From positions 3,092,501-3,156,500 of the forward strand of contig NC_015945.1 in the NCBI RefSeq assembly GCF_000224085.1: a stretch of 64,000 nt of DNA, in the 5' to 3' direction. The translations under genes were made by a program, and so were the position numbers. Under the pieces are notes generated by a model. It saw only the letters and a list, made by a program, of their open reading frames with translations. It made no database searches and was not told the origin of the DNA. Positions 35,190-44,179 of the stretch are shown here, piece by piece (position 1 is the first letter of the stretch; every line of letters begins with the position of its first letter). The DNA comes from Allomuricauda ruestringensis DSM 13258 (lineage in GTDB: Bacteria; Bacteroidota; Bacteroidia; Flavobacteriales; Flavobacteriaceae).

Positions 35190-38100
35190 ATGATGGAGGA
35201 AAAGGATTCGGACAAAAAAGTGAGAAAAGAAGGGGCCATAGGCTATATGGCACGTAACTCCATTGCCGCCAATTTGTTGATGTTGCTATTGTTGGGCGGG
35301 GGGATATTTACAATGTACACCATCCAAAAGGAAGTGTTCCCCGAGTTTCAACTTGATTTTGTGGATGTATCCGTAGCCTATCCGGGAGCCTCCCCTGCAG
35401 AAGTGGAACAAGGCGTGCTTCAGCCTGTGGAGGAAGCCGTGCGCAGTGTTCAGGGCATCAAGGAAATCGTTTCCCAGGCCAATGAGGGTTCTGGTGAAAT
35501 CAGCATTGAACTGGTTGCTGGTTTTGAGCGAATGAAAGCCTTTCAGGATATTGATCAGGCCATCAACCGTATCCGAACCTTTCCCGCCGATATAGAACGC
35601 CCCGAAGTAAGCTTAAGGTCCCGACAACGGGATGTGTTGCAAATCGGTCTATACGGAGAAACCGACATTTGGACCTTGCGAATACTCGCGGAGCGATTAC
35701 GCACCATTTTGTTGAGCAATCCCGAAATTACACAAGTAGAACTTAACAATGTCCCCGATTACGAGACCCGAATCGAAATTACACGGAACAACCTTCAAAA
35801 ATACAACCTTACCCTTGGGCAGGTAGCCAACATCATTCAGCAAAGTAGTAACGATGTGCCTGCAGGTGCGGTGCAGACACAGAGCGGTGAAATTTTGCTG
35901 CGGATGAAAGAGCGTAAACAATGGGCCGAGGAATATGGAAACATCACTGTTGTAACGGCACCTTCTGGGGCCAAGGTAAGCCTCAGCGACATTGCGACCA
36001 TTACCGATGGTTTTGAAGAAACAGGGTTTCACGGTCAATTCAATCAACAAAATTATGTAGGACTTCAAATTTTTAGGGTCGGAGACCAATCCCCTTTGGA
36101 AATTGAAGATGCCGTGCTTGGTATTTTGGAGGACTTTAAGTTGCCTCCTGGTGTAAATTACCGTGTTGATAGCAATAGGGCATCCGATTATAGGGAGCGA
36201 TTGTCCTTGCTGACAGAAAACGGTGTATTGGCCATTGTAATTGTACTCTTGATTCTTACCCTGTTCTTGGAATACCGTCTGGCTTTCTGGGTGATGATGG
36301 GTATGACCGTATCCTTTATTGGAGGGATAATTTTCTTGCCCCTTATCGGAATAAGCGTCAATATGATTTCCATGTTCGGATTCTTGGTCGTACTAGGTAT
36401 CGTGGTGGACGATGCCATTGTGGTAGGGGAAAATGTATACGAATACCGTAAAAAAGGATTGAGCCCCCTAAAAGCGGCCATTGCAGGAACCAAAGATGTA
36501 TCCAAACCTGTGGTTTTCAGTATTACCACCACCATTATTGCCTTTGTACCCTTACTGTTTATGCCGGGCGAAACGGGTAAATTTTGGCAACCCTTGCCTG
36601 CGGTCGTCATCGTGATATTGGCCGTATCGTTGTTGGAAGCTTTGTTCATCCTGCCATCACACTTGGCGCATTTAAAGAAAAATCCAAGCAAGAACAAATG
36701 GGTGCATAAACTGGAGGGATGGCAAGGCTCTTTTGCCAATAAGTTCGATGAATTTGTGAATAAGCGCTATCGTCCTATTTTGGACAAATGTCTAAAACAC
36801 CGATACATTACATTGACGAGTGCCATTGTCTTGTTACTGATTGTGGGAGGATATGGGTATAGCGGTCATATGGGGTTGATTATGATGCCCGAAGTGGCAG
36901 CCGATGAAATAGAGGCCGGTGTCCGCCTACCAGTGGGCACCACACCGGATCAGGCAGCAAAAGTGGCCCACGATATTTCGGATGCCACCCAAAGCATGTT
37001 CGAAGAACATAATCTTTACGAAGTTGCCGAAGGAATAAAAACGAATGTGAGGGGGCAAAACTTTATTGACGTGGAAATTGTGATGCTTCCACCCGACCAG
37101 CGAGATATTACCGCAGGTGAAGTCATAGCGCTTTGGCGGGACAATATTGGTAATATTGAGGGTGTGGATCAGATTACTTTCGAAGCGGAACGTGGACCCG
37201 GAGGGGCACGACAAGCTATAAGCATTGATTTGAGCCATACCGATATTGAAGTGCTGGAAAAAGCCAGTGCTGCATTTGTGGAGCGTATGGAAGCTTTTTC
37301 CAACACCCGCGATGTTACCGACAACTACAACAACGGGAAGATGCAATATGATTTTAATCTGTTGCCGCAGGGCAGAAACCTTGGGTTAACATCCAATGAT
37401 GTAGGGAGACAGGTAAGAAATGGCTTCTTTGGGGCCCTAGCGATGCGTCAACTCAGAGGTATGGATGAGGTAGAAGTGCGGGTAAAACTGCCCATGGAAG
37501 AACGAAAGGATATCAGAAACTTGGAAAACTTTCTCATTAGAACGCAGGATGGGGTAGAAGTACCCTTGATGGATGTTGTTGAGGTAAAACAACGCGAAGC
37601 ATTTACCAGTATCAACCGTAGGGACGGCCGTAGAGTGGTCAACGTTGGAATGGACGTGGAACCCGCAAATACTGTCAACAGGGTCATTGCTAAAGTACAG
37701 GAAGAAACCTTGCCCCAGCTTAGGGCAGATTTTCCAGGGATTACATGGACCTTTGAAGGAAGTCAGGCCGATATGCGGGAAAGCACAAGTACGCTTCAAT
37801 CTGGCTTTGCCATTGCCATGTTGTTGATTTATGCCTTGTTGGCCATAGCTTTTGGTAGTTATGTGCAACCCTTGATTGTGATGACGGCCATTCCTTTTGG
37901 AATCGTTGGAGCCGTTATCGGTCATATTTTGTTGGGCTACGATCTTTCATTGGTTAGTCTGATGGGTGTTATCGCTTTGTCCGGCGTAGTGGTAAATGAT
38001 TCTTTGATCATGATTGATTACGCCAACAAACGTCGAAAAGAAGGACACCCTATCTACAAATCCATTCATGAAGCAGGGTTGCGAAGATTCCGTCCCATTA

Positions 38101-38336
38101 TTTTAACGACCATGACCACCTTTGGGGGACTGGCCCCAATTATCCTGGAAACTTCCAGTCAGGCCTTTTATTTGATTCCGATGGCCATTTCCTTGGGGTT
38201 TGGTATTGTGTTCGCCACGGCGATTATCTTGGTGATCGTACCCTGTCTTTATTTGGTTTTGGAAGATGTTCGGCTGTCCATTCAAAAAGGAAGGACTGTT
38301 AAGGAAGTCGATGTGTCAGAGAATGCTATTTCTTAA
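35190..38336 (+). CDS. RND efflux transporter permease
   Basis: 1048-residue inner-membrane pump with twelve membrane segments and two large periplasmic loops. TM1 region [16 protein letters not shown], porter domain [19 protein letters not shown], and the proton-relay helix [20 protein letters not shown] with the paired Asp. The second half repeats the pattern ([20 protein letters not shown]). Closest in type to HAE1/VexF-like pumps rather than CzcA, since no metal-site signature is seen. It starts 8 bases after the adaptor gene. Substrates unknown. Confidence 0.95.
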   Translation: MMEEKDSDKKVRKEGAIGYMARNSIAANLLMLLLLGGGIFTMYTIQKEVFPEFQLDFVDVSVAYPGASPAEVEQGVLQPVEEAVRSVQGIKEIVSQANEGSGEISIELVAGFERMKAFQDIDQAINRIRTFPADIERPEVSLRSRQRDVLQIGLYGETDIWTLRILAERLRTILLSNPEITQVELNNVPDYETRIEITRNNLQKYNLTLGQVANIIQQSSNDVPAGAVQTQSGEILLRMKERKQWAEEYGNITVVTAPSGAKVSLSDIATITDGFEETGFHGQFNQQNYVGLQIFRVGDQSPLEIEDAVLGILEDFKLPPGVNYRVDSNRASDYRERLSLLTENGVLAIVIVLLILTLFLEYRLAFWVMMGMTVSFIGGIIFLPLIGISVNMISMFGFLVVLGIVVDDAIVVGENVYEYRKKGLSPLKAAIAGTKDVSKPVVFSITTTIIAFVPLLFMPGETGKFWQPLPAVVIVILAVSLLEALFILPSHLAHLKKNPSKNKWVHKLEGWQGSFANKFDEFVNKRYRPILDKCLKHRYITLTSAIVLLLIVGGYGYSGHMGLIMMPEVAADEIEAGVRLPVGTTPDQAAKVAHDISDATQSMFEEHNLYEVAEGIKTNVRGQNFIDVEIVMLPPDQRDITAGEVIALWRDNIGNIEGVDQITFEAERGPGGARQAISIDLSHTDIEVLEKASAAFVERMEAFSNTRDVTDNYNNGKMQYDFNLLPQGRNLGLTSNDVGRQVRNGFFGALAMRQLRGMDEVEVRVKLPMEERKDIRNLENFLIRTQDGVEVPLMDVVEVKQREAFTSINRRDGRRVVNVGMDVEPANTVNRVIAKVQEETLPQLRADFPGITWTFEGSQADMRESTSTLQSGFAIAMLLIYALLAIAFGSYVQPLIVMTAIPFGIVGAVIGHILLGYDLSLVSLMGVIALSGVVVNDSLIMIDYANKRRKEGHPIYKSIHEAGLRRFRPIILTTMTTFGGLAPIILETSSQAFYLIPMAISLGFGIVFATAIILVIVPCLYLVLEDVRLSIQKGRTVKEVDVSENAIS

Positions 38337-38421
38337 CCGCTATCAATACAAAGTGTTTCTTTGATATCCGATTTTAATCAAAATCCAGGGCGAGAACTAA
38401 AAGGTTGCTTATTTTAGTAGT

Positions 38422-39264
38422 ATGGCAATTAGGGAATTTCATATAACCAAATCAACGGGGGCTCAGGTTGAGTTTTCTGTTGAAAAGCTAAAGAAATCGC
38501 TTCTATATAGTGGAGCCAGCGATGATATGGTTCAAGAGATTGTGCAACGTGTCCAAGACGAACTTTATCCAGGTATTTCCACTCGGGAAATTTACAATCG
38601 GGCCTTTGCCCTTTTAAAGAAGAAGGAGTCGGTCTACGCATCAAAATACAAACTAAAAAAAGCAATTTACGAACTAGGGCCTACGGGTTTTCCTTTTGAA
38701 AAATTTATCAGCGGTATTTTGTATTACTCTGGTTACGAAACCAAAGTGGGCGAGATGCTGCAGGGCACCTGCGTTTCACATGAAATTGATGTACTTGCCA
38801 CTAAAAATGGCACTTTGAATGTGATTGAATGTAAATTCCACGGAGATGATGGGATTAAATGTAGCGTAAAAGTTCCCCTCTACATCAACTCAAGGTATAA
38901 GGATGTTAAGGCCCCATTGAATTCACAAAAAGAAAAGTTATTTAAAACTACTGAGGGTTGGGTAGTGACCAACACGCGATTTACCCAAGATGCCCTCGAC
39001 TATGGAACATGTGTGGGGCTATATCTTCTGAGCTGGGATTATCCAAATGGCGATGGGCTTAAGGAGCGGATAGATAGATTACGCCTGTATCCTATCACGG
39101 TATCCACACTATTGTCGGGAAGGGAAAAAGATTTCTTATTGGAACGGGACGTTGTACTGTGCAGGCAATTGATAAAGAATAGTTTCTTGCTCGACCATTT
39201 TGGGGTTTCCAACGGGCGAAAGCAACGGATTCTGAAAGAAATGAAATCACTTTGCAATTTGTAA
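38422..39264 (+). CDS. ATP-cone domain fused to Mrr-like restriction endonuclease fold
   Basis: 280 residues. The N-terminal ~90 residues form an ATP-cone (VEFSVEKLKKSLLYSGASDD, then YPGISTREIYNRAFALLKKK), the nucleotide-sensing module best known from ribonucleotide reductase and NrdR. Residues ~95-200 carry a PD-(D/E)XK nuclease core: Asp in HEIDVLATKNG and the E-x-K pair in NVIECKFHGD. The C-terminus is an unassigned helical part. The gene ends 6 bases before a beta-CASP nuclease gene, implying a two-nuclease operon. It may sense ATP/dATP level and act on nucleic acid; that is inferred. Confidence 0.85.
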   Translation: MAIREFHITKSTGAQVEFSVEKLKKSLLYSGASDDMVQEIVQRVQDELYPGISTREIYNRAFALLKKKESVYASKYKLKKAIYELGPTGFPFEKFISGILYYSGYETKVGEMLQGTCVSHEIDVLATKNGTLNVIECKFHGDDGIKCSVKVPLYINSRYKDVKAPLNSQKEKLFKTTEGWVVTNTRFTQDALDYGTCVGLYLLSWDYPNGDGLKERIDRLRLYPITVSTLLSGREKDFLLERDVVLCRQLIKNSFLLDHFGVSNGRKQRILKEMKSLCNL

Positions 39265-39270
39265 ACGAAT

Positions 39271-40641
39271 ATGAAAAAGCTGAAAATTCATTTTTTGGGT
39301 GCCTCAGGAACTGTGACCGGGTCAAAATTTTACTTGGAGACCGAGGAGGTCAAAATTTTGGTTGACTGTGGTTTGTTTCAGGGTGTAAAGGAGTTGCGCA
39401 AACAAAATTGGGAACGTCTTCCCATAGATGTTTCAGAAATAGATTATGTACTGCTTACCCATGGACATTTGGACCATTGCGGATACCTGCCCCTTTTGGT
39501 TCGCCAAGGATTCAGGGGGAAGATTCTAGGAACGGGACCAACCTTGGAAATTGCAAGAATTATCCTTGAAGACAGCGCCAAAATACAAGAGGAAGAAGCG
39601 GAGAGGGCCAACAAGGAACACTATAGTAAACATAATCCCGCTTTGCCTTTGTACACCAAAGAAGATGCTGCCTTTGCTTTGAAGTTTTTTGAAAGGGTAG
39701 AAGAAGGGGATAACCTTGTACTTTCGGATAACTGTTCAGCAACATTTTTATACAACGGCCATATTATTGGTTCCACCTATATCGAAATCGACCTTCATGG
39801 AAAACGGTTTGTGTTTTCGGGAGATGTTGGTCGACAAGAGGACGAATTGCTCAACGCTCCGAAACAACCTGAGTGGGCCGATTATTTATTTGTAGAGAGC
39901 ACCTATGGGGACAGGCAGCATCCAGATGAGAACGTAGGACATATTTTAACCGGACTCGTGAAGGATAGCTTGCACAATAGAGGAACCTTGATTATCCCTT
40001 CCTTTGCCGTGGAGCGTTTACAATCCCTTATGTACCAACTCTGGAAGCTTTATAAAAAGAACAGGATCCCGAATATTCCCATTTTTGTGGATAGTCCCAT
40101 GGGGAACAATGTATTGGAGGTATTTGAACAATTTCCAAGTTGGCACAAACTTACTTTGGAGGAATATCACAATATGTGCAACCATATTTCAATAGTGAGC
40201 TCGTATGCCGAAACTTGGGAGATTATTGATGACCCCAGGCCAAAAATTGTGATTGCGGGCAGCGGTATGGTTACTGGGGGGCGGGTACTTACCTATATAA
40301 AACAATTAGGGGATATGGAAACCACCTCCATTTTACTTGTAGGTTTCCAAGCAGAGGAAACTAGGGGAAGGAAGCTGCTCGAAGGAGCAACGGAACTCAA
40401 AATTTACGGAAAATATGTTTCTGTTAAAGCCAAGGTCAACCATTTGGAAAGCCTATCGGCCCATGCTGATCAACCAGAACTGTTGACATGGATGGATTCC
40501 ATAAAAAACATTCCCGAAAAAGTATTTTTGGTTCATGGCGAAAAAGCGGCTATGGAAGTTTTTAAAGGTAAAATTCATGAAAAATATGGTTGGAACTGTC
40601 ATGTTCCCGAGATGCACGAAGTGCTTGAGGTTCTCCTCTGA
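39271..40641 (+). CDS. MBL-fold beta-CASP nuclease (RNA specificity domain)
   Basis: 456 residues. Metallo-beta-lactamase core with zinc motif LLTHGHLDHCGYLP, later Asp in FSGDVGRQEDE, a beta-CASP insert (~200-370) and the C-terminal motifs IAGSGMVTGGR and SAHADQPELLTWM typical of CPSF/YSH1-type RNA-processing enzymes. It probably cleaves or trims RNA in the cytoplasm. Close coupling to the ATP-cone nuclease gene upstream suggests a joint function. It is convergent with upp. Confidence 0.92.
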   Translation: MKKLKIHFLGASGTVTGSKFYLETEEVKILVDCGLFQGVKELRKQNWERLPIDVSEIDYVLLTHGHLDHCGYLPLLVRQGFRGKILGTGPTLEIARIILEDSAKIQEEEAERANKEHYSKHNPALPLYTKEDAAFALKFFERVEEGDNLVLSDNCSATFLYNGHIIGSTYIEIDLHGKRFVFSGDVGRQEDELLNAPKQPEWADYLFVESTYGDRQHPDENVGHILTGLVKDSLHNRGTLIIPSFAVERLQSLMYQLWKLYKKNRIPNIPIFVDSPMGNNVLEVFEQFPSWHKLTLEEYHNMCNHISIVSSYAETWEIIDDPRPKIVIAGSGMVTGGRVLTYIKQLGDMETTSILLVGFQAEETRGRKLLEGATELKIYGKYVSVKAKVNHLESLSAHADQPELLTWMDSIKNIPEKVFLVHGEKAAMEVFKGKIHEKYGWNCHVPEMHEVLEVLL

Positions 40642-40648
40642 AATCATA

Positions 40649-41302
40649 TCATAATTTTACACCATAGCTCAGGTCCCCTGCATCGCCAAGACCGGGAACA
40701 ATGTATCCCTTGCTCGTAAGTTCTTCATCAACAGCGGCAATCCACAAATGGGTATCTTCTGGAAAATCCTGTTTAACTTTTGCAACTCCGGGCTTGGAAC
40801 CGATAACAGAAATAATGTGGATTTGTTTTGGGGTTCCATGACTTTTAAGGGCATCGAGTACATTTTCCAATGTTTTTCCCGTGGCCAACATCGGGTCTGT
40901 CAATACTAAAACCTTATCATCAAGCGAGGGTGCCGCAAAATATTTCACGATCACTTCAAAATCATCATCGTTGTTTGGATGATGGCGGTATGCCGAAATA
41001 AAGGCATTTTCGGCTCCATCAAAATAGCTTAAAATCCCTTGGTGCAATGGGAGGCCGGCCCGCAGTACCGAACAGAGCACCAAGTTATCCGAACATAAAA
41101 ACGATTTTTTAATGCCCAACGGAGTTTTTACTTCGTTTTCCCCATAATCCAAGGTTTTGCTGAGTTCATAGGCAAGAACCTCACCGATGCGTTCAATGTT
41201 GCGTCGAAAACGCATGGCATCTTTCTGGATTTTTACATCCCTGATTTCTGAAATAAAAGTATTCAGGATTGAATTGGTCTGGTCAAACTGATGGATGATC
41301 AT
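40649..41302 (-). CDS. upp: Uracil phosphoribosyltransferase
   Basis: Converts uracil and PRPP to UMP in pyrimidine salvage. 217 residues. The PRPP-binding motif VLVLTDPMLATGKTL and the uracil-binding C-terminal region KGYIVPGLGDAGDL are present. The N-terminal part contains RNIERIGEVLAYELSKTL. It is convergent with the nuclease gene, 8 bases between stops, and divergent from cbpA. I see no pyr operon nearby. Confidence 0.95.
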   Translation of the reverse strand: MIIHQFDQTNSILNTFISEIRDVKIQKDAMRFRRNIERIGEVLAYELSKTLDYGENEVKTPLGIKKSFLCSDNLVLCSVLRAGLPLHQGILSYFDGAENAFISAYRHHPNNDDDFEVIVKYFAAPSLDDKVLVLTDPMLATGKTLENVLDALKSHGTPKQIHIISVIGSKPGVAKVKQDFPEDTHLWIAAVDEELTSKGYIVPGLGDAGDLSYGVKL

Positions 41303-41388
41303 TATCTGGAAATTGAGTCTTCTTAAAGGTAAATGTTGTTGGGAAGATATAAAAATGAAAAACGTTAGCTAAAAGTGTAGTTTGGATA

Positions 41389-41433
41389 CTGATAAAGGTC
41401 ATTGTAAAAAAAGAAGATTTTTAACGAAATTTG
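41389..41433 (+). promoter_or_regulatory. cbpA promoter with FNR/CRP-like box
   Basis: CTGAT-AAAG-GTCAT (41389-41402) followed after 23 bases by GAAATTTG (41426-41433), one mismatch from TAnnTTTG. The box centre would be about 42 bases before the start. It fits the set of eight sites; the right half has G for A at its first position, so it is one of the weaker members. Confidence 0.55.
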
Positions 41434-41478
41434 AAACAGTGATGTGAGGTATTACGAATTCAGATTTCTGTATCGCCT

Positions 41479-42393
41479 ATGGATTTTATTGATTATTACA
41501 AAGTATTGGGGGTAGATAAAAAAGCACCTACCGACGAAATTAAAAAAGCGTACCGTAAGCTCGCAAGAAAATACCATCCCGACCTAAATCCCAACGACGA
41601 GGAGGCGGAGAAAAATTTTAAGCGTGTTAATGAGGCCAACGAAGTGCTCTCGGATCCCGAGAAAAGAAAAAAATACGACGAGTACGGAAAAGATTGGCAG
41701 CATGCAGAAGAGTTCGAGAAAGCGAAACGGTCAAGATCTCAACAAAGTCGGGGTGGGGATTATTCAGGCTATACCTACAGCCGCTCAGGAGGGTCTGCTC
41801 AAGATTTTTCAGACTTTTTTGAGTCCATGTTCGGAGGGGGGGCATCTGGATTTGGCCCAGGAGGGCAAAGGGTTCGTTTTAGGGGTCAAGATTACAACGC
41901 CCAGCTCCAATTGTCCTTGATGGATGTGTACACTACCCAAAAACAGACACTCACCGTAAATGGGAAAAATATCCGCTTGACCATTCCCGCTGGTATTGAA
42001 GATGGGCAGACCATCAAAATAAAAGGACATGGCGGGCCAGGAATTGAAGGCGGTCCAGCAGGTGACCTGTACATTACGTTTTCTATTGTGAACAATACTA
42101 CGTTTAAACGCGATGGGGCAAATTTGTACAAAACAGTCCAAATACCTTTGGTAAAGGCCGTACTTGGGGGAGAAATACAGGTAGAGACCCTGAACGGGAA
42201 AGTGAAATTAAAAGTAGCGCCCGGTACCGATAATGGCACCAAGGTTAAACTTAAAGGGAAAGGCTTTCCAAAATACAAGAAGGAAGGCCAATTTGGGGAT
42301 TTGTACCTGACCTATACGGTAAAAATACCCAAGAACCTGACACAAGAGCAGCAATCGCTTTTTGAATCTTTGGAGAAAACCAACCTAGAATAA
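41479..42393 (+). CDS. cbpA: DnaJ-type chaperone CbpA
   Basis: 304-residue co-chaperone of DnaK. J domain at 1-70 with the HPD motif ([10 protein letters not shown]), a Gly/Phe/Ser-rich linker (~85-135, with [10 protein letters not shown]), and two C-terminal client-binding domains; no zinc-finger repeats, which separates it from DnaJ. The next gene, 6 bases away, encodes the modulator CbpM, as in E. coli. First gene of the pair, with an FNR-like box in its promoter. Confidence 0.93.
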   Translation: MDFIDYYKVLGVDKKAPTDEIKKAYRKLARKYHPDLNPNDEEAEKNFKRVNEANEVLSDPEKRKKYDEYGKDWQHAEEFEKAKRSRSQQSRGGDYSGYTYSRSGGSAQDFSDFFESMFGGGASGFGPGGQRVRFRGQDYNAQLQLSLMDVYTTQKQTLTVNGKNIRLTIPAGIEDGQTIKIKGHGGPGIEGGPAGDLYITFSIVNNTTFKRDGANLYKTVQIPLVKAVLGGEIQVETLNGKVKLKVAPGTDNGTKVKLKGKGFPKYKKEGQFGDLYLTYTVKIPKNLTQEQQSLFESLEKTNLE

Positions 42394-42399
42394 AAAGAC

Positions 42400-42690
42400 A
42401 TGAAACAAGAGAACTACATATCTATTAAAACTTTTTGTGAATGTTATGGGATTGGCGAATCTTTTGTTTACTCCATGTACGAGTATGAGATTTTACAAAT
42501 AGCATACGAACAAGATGAGGGAAAGCTTCATGTAGAGGACCTACCGCTTCTGGAAAAAATGGTGCGCCTGCACAAAGAGCTGGATATAAATCCCGAAGGA
42601 ATTCAGGCTATCCATCATCTTTTAGGGCAAGTGGAAAGTTTACAAGAAGAAGTTGCCTCGCTTAAAAAGAAGCTGGACACACTGAAGTAA
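42400..42690 (+). CDS. cbpM: Chaperone modulator CbpM
   Basis: 96-residue MerR-like small protein that binds and restrains CbpA. N-terminal segment YISIKTFCECYGIGESFVYS, middle VEDLPLLEKMVRLHKELDIN and a C-terminal coiled coil (VESLQEEVASLKKKLDTLK). Length and pairing with cbpA fit the family. Confidence 0.85.
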   Translation: MKQENYISIKTFCECYGIGESFVYSMYEYEILQIAYEQDEGKLHVEDLPLLEKMVRLHKELDINPEGIQAIHHLLGQVESLQEEVASLKKKLDTLK

Positions 42691-42710
42691 GCACCCCATC
42701 AATTTTAGAT

Positions 42711-42754
42711 ATGACCAAGATCATAGGAATCATTGCATCCCCATGTTACCTTTA
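42711..42754 (+). promoter_or_regulatory. usp1 promoter with FNR/CRP-like box
   Basis: ATGAC-CAAG-ATCAT (42711-42724), then exactly 22 bases, then TACCTTTA (42747-42754), one mismatch from TAnnTTTG. It gives a leader of about 70 bases before the ATG at 42831. Confidence 0.65.
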
Positions 42755-42830
42755 AAGGAAAACGCAACAAATGGAAATGGTTCATGTCCTTTTTTAAAAA
42801 GAGAACCATTTTGTCTTAAAAATGGATGTC

Positions 42831-43652
42831 ATGAAAAAAATATTGGTACCTGTCGATTTTTCCGAACATTCCGAATACGCCCTCGAAGTTGCCTCAAAAA
42901 TAGCCAAACAGCATGGGGCCGGAATTATTTTGTTTCACATGCTCGGTCTGTCGGACTCCGTATTGGCCAATTCTGAAATTGCCGAAGAGGCAGAGGCCAA
43001 ATATTATTTGAAACTGGCCAAAGAGAAAATCAAAGAGTATACGGAAAAGGAATATCTCAAAAATGTTTCTGTAGAGACGATTATCCAAAATTACAAGGAT
43101 TTTGAGGAAGTAAACGCAGTGGCTCAAGAACAACATTGTGATCTGGTGGTCATGGGCTCGCACGGAACGAGTGGCTTTAGTGAATTGTTCGTTGGTTCCA
43201 ATACCGAAAAGGTGGTGCGCACCTCAGATATCCCCGTAATTGTAATCAAAGATCAGCACGAAGATTTTACGATAAAAAAAATAGTAATGGCCAGTGATTT
43301 TGCCAAGGAAAACATTTCTGTCTACAAGAAAGCAGATGCATTTGCCAAATTATACAAGGCCAGTTTGGAAGTCGTATATATTAATACCACTGGGGCAAAC
43401 TTTATAGGGTACGATATCGTCGAGAAAAGAATGGAAGCCTTCAAAAAAGAGTTGGGCAAAGATATTCAAATTAACTTTTACAGCCACCCAAGTTTAGAAC
43501 GGGGAATCTTTAAATATTGCAATGAGAAGGATGCCGACCTGTTGGTCATTCCAACCCATGGAAGAAAAGGTTTGGCCCATTTTGTGGTGGGAAGTTTGGC
43601 GGAAAATGTCTCCAACCACGCCGAACTACCGGTAATGACCATTAAATTATGA
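42831..43652 (+). CDS. Tandem universal stress protein (usp1)
   Basis: 273 residues, two UspA domains. ATG 42831 (MKKILVPVDFSEHSEYALE) is preferred over an ATG nine bases earlier. The first domain has the full ATP motif G-x2-G-x9-G-S (GSHGTSGFSELFVGS). The second keeps most of it (THGRKGLAHFVVGS), and this is the only one of the five Usp proteins here in which it does. Usp proteins are cytoplasmic stress/survival factors. It is the first of five in 8 kb and is convergent with the TerB-like gene, stop to stop with no spacer. Confidence 0.92.
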   Translation: MKKILVPVDFSEHSEYALEVASKIAKQHGAGIILFHMLGLSDSVLANSEIAEEAEAKYYLKLAKEKIKEYTEKEYLKNVSVETIIQNYKDFEEVNAVAQEQHCDLVVMGSHGTSGFSELFVGSNTEKVVRTSDIPVIVIKDQHEDFTIKKIVMASDFAKENISVYKKADAFAKLYKASLEVVYINTTGANFIGYDIVEKRMEAFKKELGKDIQINFYSHPSLERGIFKYCNEKDADLLVIPTHGRKGLAHFVVGSLAENVSNHAELPVMTIKL

Positions 43653-44060
43653 TCAATTGTTAAAGAGCAATTGCAAGCGTCCCAATAAAATGAGTTCCGA
43701 CTTATTGCTGCCCGAAAAAGAAGCGATAATGGCCCTTGATGTGGACATGGCCAGATTTTTGATCTGCGGAGTAAACAGAACCTTATTATCGGTATAGAAA
43801 GCTTCGAATTCTTCATAAATTTCCTCACTTTCCTTTTCATATTCCAATAGCCAATCAAAAACGGACACTATCTGGAAAGCAGAATCCGTACCATATTCAT
43901 CCTCAATATCATCAACCTCTAGCCAATAATCACGAACCACTTCGTTGAGCTTTTCCACTTCCTGTACGTGAATGCTGTGATCTGCCATGGCCATGGCATA
44001 GAACAATTTTCCCAAACTTTGATAAAGTTCGTTTCCGAGCTTTTTCTTAGATTCCAACAT
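43653..44060 (-). CDS. TerB-like protein
   Basis: 135 residues, all-helical. The segment LFYAMAMADHSIHVQEVEKL resembles the TerB/DjlA-type metal-binding helical repeat (alternating Ala-Asp and acidic positions), then an acidic middle (EVDDIEDEYG) and C-terminal helices. Assigned by fold-like pattern only. It is divergent from the histidine kinase gene and shares with it an FNR-like box at 44116-44129. Function unknown. Confidence 0.65.
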   Translation of the reverse strand: MLESKKKLGNELYQSLGKLFYAMAMADHSIHVQEVEKLNEVVRDYWLEVDDIEDEYGTDSAFQIVSVFDWLLEYEKESEEIYEEFEAFYTDNKVLFTPQIKNLAMSTSRAIIASFSGSNKSELILLGRLQLLFNN

Positions 44061-44085
44061 TTTCTTAAATTTAGTTGTAAAAGTT

Positions 44086-44159
44086 TAAATATAGTCATGC
44101 AAAAACTTTCCCCCCATGACCAAAATCAGTAAATTCATTTTTCGTTTTGGAAGTATTTG
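44086..44159. promoter_or_regulatory. Bidirectional FNR/CRP-like control region, terB-like gene / histidine kinase
   Basis: Palindrome ATGAC-CAAA-ATCAG (44116-44129). Minus strand: 22 bases on lies TATATTTA (44086-44093). Plus strand: 22 bases on lies AGTATTTG (44152-44159). Both -7 elements have the correct spacing. The predicted plus start near 44165 excludes the TTG at 44147 as kinase start codon and favours ATG 44180. Confidence 0.55.
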
Positions 44160-44179
44160 AAAAAAGTAACGTGTTAAGG

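Noticed and set aside
38341..38400. TTGAT ... ATCAA spaced pair upstream of the ATP-cone gene
   Set aside because: The halves are too far apart (more than 4 bases) for an FNR-type dyad.
44147..44179. TTG at 44147 as the kinase start codon
   Set aside because: It lies upstream of the predicted transcription start and has no visible ribosome-binding site; ATG 44180 keeps the full PAS core.
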